Part shown: positions 46,205 to 55,734 of the stretch, piece after piece
Position numbering within the stretch: the stretch's first letter is position 1
Layout: each line of letters begins with the position of its first letter
Source: Chiridota heheva
Lineage: Eukaryota > Echinodermata > Holothuroidea > Apodida > Chiridotidae
Reading direction: 5' to 3'
Assembly: GCA_020152595.1 (NCBI GenBank)
Contig: JAIGNY010001856.1
Span: forward strand, 2,180,001-2,244,000
DNA: 64,000 nt
Notes under the pieces: model-generated
Database searches by the model: none
What the model was told of the DNA's origin: nothing
Seen by the model: the letters and a program-made list of their open reading frames with translations, nothing else
Made by a program: the position numbers and the translations under genes

Positions 46205-46400
46205 GCAAAAGTGGGGGGGGGGGAGGGCTATGCCCCCCGGCCAATGTCTGTTTCTGTTGTGGGGGGGAGGCACATTCCCCTGGCCAATGTCTGTATCTGT
46301 TGTGGGGGGGAGGCACATGGCCCCGGCCAATGTCTGTATCTGTTGTGGGGGGGGGGGGGGAAGGAACATGGCCCCGGCCAATGTCTGTATCTGTTTGTCA
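46205..46400. repeat. ~55-60-bp G-rich minisatellite, 3.5 units
   Basis: The unit has GGCCAATGTCTGTATCTGTT, GTGGGGGGGAGGCACATGGC. G runs of 7-12 bases vary between units. CCAAT is present in each unit. Confidence 0.9.
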
Positions 46401-48035
46401 GGTTGTGCTATGTCGTTCCTGTAAAATCAAACTTCACATTCCAATTCAGAAATGAACCAAATCTTCCTGTAATTCTCTAACCCTTACACGCCTCAACCTC
46501 CCATTTAGAATCTGAATTTTTGGGAAACTTGTATGTTTTTTCCCCCACATTTTCCTTTGTTAGCATTACAAGTAACTGTGTTAACTGAAAGGTAATAATA
46601 GTTTGATCTTTACAATAGCCCACATAATTTTACACTGGAACATGCAAATAACTTATTTAATATGTATGCCCAGTGAACAAAACTGTCTTACTTTGTGTTT
46701 ATGTCCTCTCTTGTGGTAAGCTGTTGTGGCATTTTTGATAGAATTTATGAATGTTGATGAAAAGTTCTTTCAATGATACCACTCACAATTTTTGGAAGTA
46801 GGAACAATTGGAATATGCAAATTAGTTGATGTCACATTTTGACTTATATCATGACCCATTATGATCAATTACTACAATATTGTGGGAAAGCTATGACCTG
46901 AAAATGAAGGTTTCTTGTTTGTAGGCTTTTGAAAATCAATTGTATAATATTCATAAGGTTGATTATATTTTGCATACTAATCAATATACAAATTACCTCA
47001 AAATAAGGAATGAAATAAGATATGAGAATGATTTCATGGTTGGGAAAATGCAAATATCACCCAGCTTCGACTCATTTTCTTATAAAAAGGAGTTTCATGA
47101 CCCAGACAAACTTTTCATTCTAAAAAGTAAATTTCACCCAAGATGGCCGATTTATTTATAAAATAAGTAAAATATACTCTTTTTTATTTACTGTACAAAT
47201 GTATGAAATGCTGTGTATGGTCTTGATTTCGTGCAACAGGTATTGGGGATTTACACGTACTAGTCAACAGGCCTGAAAAGAATGATTAAAAAACGTGCTG
47301 ATTTACCGTTACTTGGGACTGACTCCTTCAGTGTTCACTTCTTTCAAACTAATTTATCATAAATCCTACATGTAGATATTCAATTACGTTTTTTACACAA
47401 TTTTGTAGTAAAAAAAATGTGTTTTTACGGTAAAGTCTTTCCGTCAACCAAAATCTTCGCAAAGTTGGGTATCTTCAGAAAGTTGCAATGGTGTTTTTTT
47501 TATTTTGTGAGGGGGCTATGCATCAACATAGTAGCTCATTTAAAAGCTGGCTTCAAGGTCTATACAATGGCGGACAAAACATTCTGTTCTGATTTTCCAT
47601 TCCAGAGCTAGATTTTTATGAGAATGTTGCTTCAAAATGGACCCAAAAATGGTCAATAAGAGTGTAACATGCCCAAAAATTTCAAAAACTTAGGTTTTGG
47701 CAAAATCTAATTAGAATTACAGTTTTTTAATATTCATGAATGACTTTCACCCAAAATAAACTTTAAAACTTTTGTTTAAGTTCATCCTGAATATTTATTA
47801 ATTTTTGGTGAAAATATGAAAATTACTCATGTTTGGCTGTATTTTACTCTGAAAATCTCAATATGACCCCCATCAAAAACAGTTAGAATATGAAAGAATT
47901 AAAAAAGTTCTCTCAAATGATGTACAAATTACTTCTGTATGAGTTTGGTATGGTCCCAAAATTATTGATTGAAATTGCACTTCCAATTCGACGAAATCAT
48001 GTCAATCTAGCGTTTAAGGGTTAAATTCCAATCCC
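46401..48035. other. Unique AT-rich DNA, no gene recognised
   Basis: About 1.6 kb with short open frames only (up to 73 codons), none with a known domain, and no splice pattern I could defend. It may be intergenic or intronic. Confidence 0.35.
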
Positions 48036-49563
48036 AAATCTTGGTCACTGAGATTAGTGAGAAAGTCTGTTCCTGCTATATGATTGGGGTGTGGTAATCT
48101 CAAACCTTGCGAGTCATTATTTGTTCAGATTGGAATGTGGTAATCCCAAACCTTGTGTGTCATTATTTGTTCAGATTAGGGTGTGGTAATCCCAAACCTT
48201 GTGAGTTATTATTTGTTCAGATTGGGGTGTGGTAATCCCAAACCTTGTGAGTCATTATTTGTTCAAATTGGGGTGTGGTAATCCCAAACCTTTTGTGTCA
48301 TTATTTATTCAGATTAGGGTGTGGTAATCCCAAACCTTGTGAGTTATTATTTGTTCAGATTGGGGTGTGGTAATCCCAAACCTTGTGAGTCATTATTTGT
48401 TCAGATTGGGGTGTGGTAATCCCAAACCTTGTGAGTCATTATTTGTTCAGATTGGGGTGTGGTAATCCCAAACCTTGTGAGTCATTATTTGTTCAGATTG
48501 GGGTGTGGTAATCCCAAACCTTGTGAGTCATTATTTGTTCAGATTGGGGTGTAGTAATCCCAAACCTTGTGAGTCATTATTTGTTCAGATTGGGGTGTGG
48601 TAATCCCAAACCTTGTGAGTCATTATTTGTTCAGATTGGGGTGTGGTAATCCCAAACCAGATTGGGGTTGGGAGTCATTATTTGTTCAGATTGGGGTGTA
48701 GTAATCCCAAACCTTGTGAGTCATTATTTGTTCAGATTGGGGTGTGGTAATCCCAAACCTTGTGAGTCATTATTTGTTCAGATTGGGATGTGGTAATCCC
48801 AAACCTTGTGAGTCATTATTTGTTCAGATTGGGGTGTGGTAATCCCAAACCTTGTGAGTCATTATTTGTTCAGATTAGGGTGTGGTAATCCCAAACCTTG
48901 TAAGTCACTATTTGTTCAGATTGGGGTGTGGTAATCCCAAACCTTGTGAGTCATTATTTGTTCAGATTGGGGTGTGGTAATCCCAAACCTTGGGAGTCAT
49001 TGTTTGTTCAGATTGGGATGTGGTAATCCCAAACCTTGTGAGTCATTATTTGTTCAAATTGGGGTGTGGTAACCCCAAACCTTGTGAGTCATTATTTGTT
49101 CAGATTGGGGTGTGGTAATCCCAAACCTTGTGAGTCATTATTTGTTCAGATTGGGGTGTGGTAATCCCACACCTTGTGAGTCATTATTTGTTCAGATTGG
49201 GGTGTGGTAATCCCAAACCTTGTGAGTCATTATTTGTTCAGATTGGGGTGTGGTAATCCCAAACCTTGTGAGTCATTATTTGTTCAGATTGAGGTGTGGT
49301 AATCCCAAACCTTGTGAGTCATTGTTTGTTCAGAATGGGATGTGGTAATCCCAAATCTTGTGAGTCATTATTTGTTCAGATTGGAATGTGGCAATCCCAA
49401 ACCTTGTGAGTCAATATTAGTTCAGATTGGGGTGTGGTAATCCCTAACCTTGTGAGTCATTATTTGTTCAGATTGGGATGTGGTAATCCCACACCTTGTG
49501 AGTCATTATTTGTTCAGATTGGGATGTGGTAATCCCAAACCTTGTGAGTCATTATTTGTTCAT
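48036..49563. repeat. 46-bp minisatellite, about 33 copies, highly homogeneous
   Basis: Unit GATTGGGGTGTGGTAATCCC, AAACCTTGTGAGTCATTATT, TGTTCA. Units differ by only a few bases. One unit near 48655 is disrupted (CCAGATTGGGGTTGGGAGTC). There are no unique spacers between the units, so it is not CRISPR-like. Confidence 0.96.
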
Positions 49564-49739
49564 CCCTTCAAAGGACTATGATAGACAAAGTGGTCAATTA
49601 TAATTACCTACAGACTCTGTTTTACTACATTTTTGACATTTCCAACAGTTTTGAAGGCACAAGATATAATAGAAAGCGTAACTAATAATAAGCATAGAAT
49701 TATAGCGCTTTTTGCTAAGGCTTCAAAGCCCTTCAACAA

Positions 49740-50575
49740 GTTCACAACTTCAGGTCAAATTAATCGATGAATGAATTATTTCTTAAAAGACCGTTTGAAA
49801 GAATTAACAGATGGTGCATTGAAGAGGGTAGATTTTTCCAGAGAAAAGGTGCAGAAGGTGACATTGAGGATGGTATTGGGAAATTGTATCCAAGAGCAAG
49901 AGAGTGTTGAGATGAGCAGCAGCTTGATTAACTGAAAGCCAATGAAGGAAGCCAATGAAGGAAGCCAATGAAGGAAGCCAATGAAGAGATTGAAACACTG
50001 GTGATTTGTGAAAGAGGTTTATGAACAGGGCAGCAGAGTTCTGAGCAGTCTGTATAGTCAGCTAGGGAGGCCAAATAGACGAGAGTTACAAAAGTCAAGT
50101 CTGGGCATAATGCAGGAACATACCAACCTAGTAGTTATTTTATCTGTTAAAAATGTCCTTATTTGGCTGATGTTGCGTAGAGCATAATAAGATGATTTAC
50201 AAATGACATTGACATGTTGTTTCATATCAAGATGAGAATCCAATATAACAATGACGGCATCAGGGTGAGGGACATGAATAACATCTGCATAAACTGCAGT
50301 TTTAACATTTTGCTGTAATAATTAAGTCTTGTAAAACTCCTGTGTTAAGGAAACCTATATGTGACAAACATCCACATTATCAGATTGGGTACACAATAAA
50401 TAGGATTTCATCCAATCAAATGTGACACCATATCTTTTGAGCTTTTTAGCAATAATTGGTGGCTGATGTCAAAAGTGGAAGAAAAGTCCAATAGAACTAA
50501 GAGGGCATCTCTGCACTCATCTAGAGCACAGAGAAGACCTTTCTGCACATAGAGTTGAACAGTTTAGTGGCAATT
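49740..50575 (-). pseudogene. L2 relic: RT palm to C-terminus
   Basis: Reading downward: TVQLYVQKGLLCALDECRDA and LLVLLDFSSTFD (palm block A), a damaged middle, LDSHLDMKQHVNVICKSSYY, ALRNISQIRTFLTDKITTRL, LDFCNSRLFGLPS (50058-50243), QNSAALFINLFHK, FQSLHWLP and PSVNSFKRSFKK. Each block has a counterpart in LINE-E (for example CNSILFGLPSQ and LHQLHWLP), so this is an older member of the same clade. Many stops and frameshifts, and the YADD block is not readable. The LHWLP codons have been amplified by a 13-bp repeat. Confidence 0.8.
49938..49986. repeat. 13-bp repeat GCCAATGAAGGAA within the L2 relic
   Basis: About 3.8 copies. In minus sense they encode repeated HWLPS-like words, that is, an amplification of the LHWLP block of the L2 C-terminus. 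Confidence 0.9.
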
Positions 50576-50802
50576 CTTACTAGGCAGCCCATGGGCCAAA
50601 TCTTGCCCACCAGACAATCCAATCTCGCCCGCAAACAGTATTCATATTGGGAAAAAAAATATCATATTGATCAATGTAAAAGAGTTCGATAAAAATCGCA
50701 AAATACTTGTTTACTTTGGGTTTTTCCAAGGCAGATCAGCAGCTTATCAAATAAAATGTTATCTTCAGTGCTGATATAAATTGGAGAGACTCACGGCTCA
50801 AC

Positions 50803-51120
50803 CAGTGGCATCACTAATGGGATGCACAAAATTTTCTTCCAGTCTTCAATTTAATTTTGGAATTTCTGTGTTTGATTTTAAGCCATTTTAAGGCATCAAA
50901 AACAAGAAATCTGCAGAGCTTCCGGAGGCTTTGCCCCCTGGACCCCTACCAGGGCTTTACCCCTGGACCCCACCCCGGGCCCAAGCGGGCCCTGGTTCCT
51001 ATGCCAGTATGCGCACACTTCGCATGTTACCAATAGGCGCCACTTTTATAGTGCTCCCCATTTTCCTCCTCTAAAGTGCTGTGCCCCCCCCCCAAACGAA
51101 AATCTCTGGTGATGCCACTG
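50803..51120. mobile_element. Non-autonomous hAT element (318 bp)
   Basis: Starts CAGTGGCATCACTAATGG and ends with the inverted CTGGTGATGCCACTG. The interior has the same GC-rich subterminal block as the 3' end of the autonomous hAT at 9725 (GGCTTTGCCCCCTGGACCCC, GGGCCCAAGCGGGCC, ACACTTCGCAT). No coding capacity. The flanking 8-mers (GGCTCAAC and GACTTGTC) agree at only four positions, so the duplication is decayed or absent. Confidence 0.85.
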
Positions 51121-51332
51121 GACTTGTCAAAGGAAGTGTATAAGAGAACCGCCGACATCTGGCATACATCCTTCTTATCACGCGTGCGCTCTCAGCTTGT
51201 TTGTATTCAGGGATTATTTTGAGGGGTTTTGTTTATTCATGTGATGCTGGTTTTGCCATGTGATTGGTCCACAGCCTGAGGCTGTTGTGAAATGATGGCC
51301 CTTGGAAAAAATTAATTTAGAACCAGTGGTTT

Positions 51333-51356
51333 AGGGTTAGGGTTAACCCTAACCCT
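51333..51356. repeat. Telomere-motif palindrome
   Basis: Two TTAGGG-type repeats meet two CCCTAA-type repeats through a shared TTAA, giving a perfect 24-bp palindrome immediately left of the 51-bp array. Confidence 0.85.
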
Positions 51357-52962
51357 TTCTGCACATAGACTTGAGCAATTAATGATGGACTCCATATGCA
51401 GATTGTATTTCTGCACATAGAGTTGAGCAGTTTATGATGGACTCCATATGCAGATTGTATTTCTGCACGCACATAGAGTTGAGCAGTTTATGATGGGCTC
51501 CATATGCAGATTGTATTTCTGCACATAGACTTGAGCAGTTTATGATGGGCTCCATATGCAGATTGTATTTCTGCACATAGAGTTGAGCAGTTAATGTGGG
51601 CTCCATATCCAGATTGTATTTCTGCACATGGACTTGAGCAGTTTATGTGGGCTCCATATGCAGATTGTATTTCTGAACATAGAGTTGAACAGTTTATGTG
51701 GGCTCCATATCCAGATTGTATTTCTGCACATAGAGTTGAGCAGTGTATGTGGGCTTCATATGCAGATTGTATTTCTGCACATAGAGTTGAGCAGTTTATG
51801 TGGGCTCTATATGCAGATTGTATTTCTGCACATGGACTTGAGCAGTTTATGTGGGCTCCATATGCAGATTGTATTTCTGCACATAGAGTTGAACAGTTTA
51901 TGTGGGCTCTATATCCAGATTGTATTTCTGCACATAGAGTTGAGCAGTGTATGTGGGCTTCATATGCAGATTGTATTTCTGCACATAGAGTTGAGCAGTT
52001 TATGTGGGCTCTATATGCAGATTGTATTTCTGCACATGGACTTGAGCAGTTTATGTGGGCTCCATATGCAGATTGTATTTCTGCACATAGAGTTGAGCAG
52101 TTTATGTGGGCTCCATATCCAGATTGTATTTCTGCACATAGAGTTGAGCAGTTTATGTGGACTCCATATGCAGATTGTATTTCTGCACATGGACTTGAGC
52201 AGTTTATGTGGGCTCCATATGCAGATTGTATTTCTGCACATAGAGTTGAGCAGTTTATGTGGGCTCCATATCCAGATTGTATTTCTGCACATAGAGTTGA
52301 GCAGTTTATGTGGACTCCATATGCAGATTGTATTTCTGCACATGGACTTGAGCAGTTTATGTGGACTCCATATGCAGATTGTATTTCTGCACATAGAGTT
52401 GAGCAGTTTATGTGGACTCCATATCCAGATTGTATTTCTGCACTTAGAGTTGAGCAGTTTATGTGGATTCCATATGCAGATTGTATTTCTGTACATAGAG
52501 TTGAGCAGTTTATGTAGACTCCATATGCAGATTGTATTTCTGCACATAGAGTTGAGCAGTTTATGTGGACTTCATATGCAGATTGTATTTCTGCACATAG
52601 AGTTGAGCAGTTTATGTGGACTCCATATGCAGATTGTATTTCTGCACATAGAGTTGAGCAGTTTATGTGGACTCCATATGCAGATTGTATTTCTGCACTT
52701 AGAGTTGAGCAGTTTATGTGGATTCCATATGCAGATTGTATTTCTGTACATAGAGTTGAGCAGTTTATGTAGACTCCATATGCAGATTGTATTTCTGCAC
52801 ATAGAGTTGAGCAGTTTATGTGGACTCCATATCCAGATTGTATTTCTGCACATAGAGTTGGGCAGTTTATGTGGACTCCATATGCAGATTGTATTTCTGC
52901 ACATAGACTTGAGCACTTAATGATGGGCTCCATATGCAGATTGTATTTCTGCATATAGGTCA
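51357..52962. repeat. 51-bp minisatellite derived from L2 reverse transcriptase, about 31 copies
   Basis: Unit TTGTATTTCTGCACATAGAG, TTGAGCAGTTTATGTGGGCT, CCATATGCAGA. Single-base variants (CATGGACTTG, TTCATATG, ATATCCAG) recur in fixed order, giving higher-order blocks of several units. As 51 is 17 codons, open frames run through on both strands (518 and 430 codons) without being genes. In minus sense the unit reads LCAEIQSAYG, which at the 52950 edge is continuous with L2 RT sequence. Confidence 0.93.
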
Positions 52963-53110
52963 ATGAAGGAGAGATATTCTTGAACATGTTTGTTAACAAT
53001 ACGCTCAATAAGCTTGGGTAGATGAGGGTAGATGGATATTGCAAAGGCTAATGAGTAAAGTGAGTCTGTGAGGCATGACTAGTCTGATTTCAGTCCACAC
53101 AAATGAGACA
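52963..53110 (-). pseudogene. L2 relic: RT finger region upstream of the array
   Basis: Reads PKLIERIVNKHVQEYLSFID then LYAEIQSAYGAHH, matching LINE-E AKLIEKAVSLQLQDYL and SAYRKNHSTET. Further up, similarity fades by about 53110. Confidence 0.75.
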
Positions 53111-53204
53111 AGAACTTACTTCAATATCTCAGATATTGGACTTATGTATCTTCACCATAAATGTTCTTTCATTCAAAACAACTACTGAAATAATCCTTCA
53201 AGAG

Positions 53205-54005
53205 TCAACTAGAACCAACTATCATAATTTCAGAGGATGAAATGTACACTGGCTGCTCCTTTGCATACCCTGGCTTAGGGTACCCTGGCTTAGGGTACCC
53301 TGGCTTCTCCTCTGGGTAACTTGGACTTGATCCCTGTTGCCCTTGGCTTTCCTCTGCATCTTTCAAAACAAACTCAGCAAAACAGCGTGCACAAGGAGGA
53401 ACGCCTATTTCATAACTTGCAGAAAATTGGTGATTGAACTGAAAAATCTTCCAACTCACTGTCATGAGTTCTGTCTGGTTTTCATCGATTTCACCATCTC
53501 TTATGAATACTAATGGGTTCTTGCTTGTGCAGAAAATGGGAATGTCCCCCTCTATTTGTAAATCCAAATCTAAACTTTTATCAGGGGATGGGAATTGCAC
53601 TGGTTGACCTGCCAGTAGGAGAATCAAATTCTCCCATGAAATTATTTTACAATTCCATCTGAAATTACTCAAAAAGATCACTCCAGCTTTTTGGATGTCA
53701 TGCCATGAGAGCTTGGAGAAGTCCAGTTCACACAAGCATTTGTAAATGTTGTTAAGAGGTTCTAAGATGAAAGTATTGCCGCAATTTCCCGCTCCTGTAA
53801 TCATCATGTTTCTACCTTTTCCTCTTCCTTTTGCAAGTAGATCACAAATTGCGTTTGTAAACGTAGTTTTTGAAATTCCATTTCTTTGAAGAATTTCTTT
53901 TGAGAGATGAAGCCACTTTTTGTCATGGCAACCTTTTACACATGGTCTGCGCTGAGCTCGGTGGAGTATTCCAATGCGCGATCCGTCCGTTCTTCTCCAT
54001 CCCAT
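53205..54005 (-). CDS. P-loop NTPase (SF3-helicase-like) protein, terminal exon
   Basis: 266 codons to the stop, in one intact frame. The exon start is set by an acceptor (TTTTTGATCTCTTGCAG) directly before ATGGGATGG at 54005; that ATG could also be the translation start. Domain order: a Cys-containing N-terminal module (residues 15-60, HRAQRRPC..GC, WLHLSKEILQRNGI), a nucleotide-binding loop after GRGKGRNMMITG (61-78), a Walker-B-like VIFLSNFRW (109-117), WENLILLLAGQPVQF (124-138), a sensor-like DIPIFCTSK (154-162), WKIFQF, then CARCF (205-209). The C-tail has a PGYPK repeat. The layout resembles superfamily-3 helicases such as Rep proteins, and from memory many uncharacterised multi-copy proteins of marine invertebrates look like this. 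Function and host or mobile origin are unknown. Confidence 0.6.
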   Translation of the reverse strand: MGWRRTDGSRIGILHRAQRRPCVKGCHDKKWLHLSKEILQRNGISKTTFTNAICDLLAKGRGKGRNMMITGAGNCGNTFILEPLNNIYKCLCELDFSKLSWHDIQKAGVIFLSNFRWNCKIISWENLILLLAGQPVQFPSPDKSLDLDLQIEGDIPIFCTSKNPLVFIRDGEIDENQTELMTVSWKIFQFNHQFSASYEIGVPPCARCFAEFVLKDAEESQGQQGSSPSYPEEKPGYPKPGYPKPGYAKEQPVYISSSEIMIVGSS

Positions 54006-54149
54006 CTGCAAGAGATCAAAAACCCATACGGGTAAAAAGATGATAACCAATGAGTGAAATCCACATAGCCACGGAGTTGGTACAGAATTAACCAAAAGAT
54101 TATCTTTTGTTCACTTACTTGATGATGACATTTATCATTAACTCATGAA

Positions 54150-54370
54150 TCTATCCAATGAATATGCATTTTGTATCCTACACATTTTGTATTCTATGAA
54201 TATACATTTTTCATCTATGAATAAACATTTTGTATCCTATAAATATACATTTTGTGTTCTACACATATACGTTTTGTTTCATACGAAGAGACATTATGAA
54301 TTTATAAATATACATTTTGTATCCTATGAATATACATTTTTGGATCCTATGAATATGCATTTCATCTTTA
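54150..54370. repeat. ~22-24-bp AT-rich minisatellite
   Basis: About nine degenerate units of CTATGAATATACATTTTGTATC. Confidence 0.85.
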
Positions 54371-54409
54371 GCAGTGTCAATTCCCCACATTGTTTTGCAA
54401 GCGCTGTAC

Positions 54410-55420
54410 ATAAAGTATGTGCACATCGAAGGAGCGCAGGGTGTGCATGCAGGGGCAGTGCACTCACTGTGCTTACAGCATGTATGTGTCTATTTGAAAG
54501 CGCAGAGTGTGCATGCAGGTGAAGTGCACTCACTGTGCACACAGCATGTATGTGTCTATTTAAGCACAGAGTGTGCATGCAGGGGGAGTGCACTCATTGT
54601 GCTCACAGTCTGTATGAGTCCATATGCAAGCATAGGGTGTGCATGCAGGGGGAGTGCACTCACTGTGCATGTATGGGGCTATATGAAACCAGTGTGTGCA
54701 TGTAGGGGAAATACACGCACTGTGCACACAGCATGTGTCTATTTAAAAGCACAGAGTGTGCATGCAGGGGGAGTATTTCATGGTCACAACTGGTCACAAG
54801 TGTGCATGGGTATTTCATGGTCACAACTGGGCTATATGAAAGCGCAGAGTGTGCATGCAGGGGGGGGGGGGGTTCACTGTGCACACAACATGTATGTGGG
54901 GTATACATGACAGTACAGAGTGTGCATGCAGGGGAGTGGTACAGAGTGTGCATGCAGGGGAGTGGTACAGAGTGTGCTTGCAGGGGGAGTACACCACTGT
55001 GCTCACAGCATGTATTGGTCTATATGGAAGTGCAGTGTGTGCATGCAGGGGTAGTGGCATAGAATGTGCATGCAGGAGGAATACACTCACTGGGTCACAG
55101 CATACATGGGGCTATATGTAAGCGCAGAGTGTGCACGCAGATTGAGCGCACTCATTGTGCACAAAGTATGTATTGGTCTATATAAAAAGTGCAAAGAGTG
55201 CATGCAGGGTGAACACACTCACTGTGCTCACAGCATGTATAGGGCTATATGAAAGCACAGTGTGCATGCAGGGGCAGTGCACTTACAGCAAGTATGGGCT
55301 ATATGAAAGCGCCGAGTGTACATGCAGAAGGGAGTGCACTCACTGTGCTCATTGCATGTATTGGTCTAAATGAAAGTGCAGAGTGTGCATGCAGGGGGAG
55401 CATACAACATGTATGCAATG
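54410..55420. repeat. ~60-80-bp minisatellite, about 14 units
   Basis: Core GAAAGCGCAGAGTGTGCATG, CAGGGGGAGTGCACTCACTG, TGCACACAGCATGTATG, GTCTAT, with frequent length changes. A local duplication of TCACAACTGG and CATGGGTATTTCATGG lies at 54780-54830. GTGCAC and TGCATGCA words give each unit self-complementary potential. Confidence 0.9.
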
Positions 55421-55690
55421 ACATTGCCACTTAACAGCGGCAGAGAAGTTTTAGAGCCAATACTCTTTCACTGATGCTTTTGCAACGGAACAAACAACAT
55501 CTTAAAAGCTTTGATGGAAAGTACAAAGGCCACGGTTATTCAAAATCTTCAAACTTCAATTTTCCCCTAAAGAAATTTGACAAAGAATCAAATTTGTTGA
55601 CGCCTGATTACCAGTGTCATTAGAACATATGTTGGCCAGCATTTGAGGGATAATCAGCAAACAAAGCACAATCTGCTGTATAGACTGGAG
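55421..55690. other. Unique spacer between minisatellites
   Basis: No gene or element recognised; AT-rich with short frames only. Confidence 0.35.
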
Positions 55691-55734
55691 GTGTGAAAAT
55701 CTTGGATGCTAATCTACTTTACCCCATGCATTCT

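Larger units (their letters stand above)
50577..51357. mobile_element. Composite insert in the L2 relic
   Basis: The phrase TTTCTGCACATAGAGTTGAA at its left edge and TTTCTGCACATAGACTTGAG at its right edge are both units of the 51-bp array, so about 780 bp lie between two array units. It contains an unassigned AT-rich part (50590-50800), a small hAT element (50803-51120), a spacer, and a telomere-like palindrome at its right edge. Confidence 0.65.
49678..53110 (-). mobile_element. Decayed L2-clade LINE with internal minisatellite and insertions
   Basis: A 3' L2-type tail (AAGCGCTATAATTCTATG then TTATTATTAG) lies at about 49678-49720. C-terminal and RT parts run from 49740 to 50575. After an insert (50577-51357), the RT finger region forms the 51-bp array (51357-52962), and upstream RT sequence resumes at 52963-53110. 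The own sequence, apart from the array, is about 1 kb. Confidence 0.82.

Noticed and set aside
47417-47611. 64-codon frame as a small gene
   Set aside because: Low-complexity F-rich text in AT-rich unique DNA, no domain, no splice or promoter support.
48036-49563. CRISPR-like regular array
   Set aside because: The 46-bp units abut without unique spacers and the DNA is eukaryotic.
51488-53044. 518- and 430-codon open frames
   Set aside because: The 51-bp period keeps frames open on both strands. Only the short edge segments carry LINE-derived protein signal.
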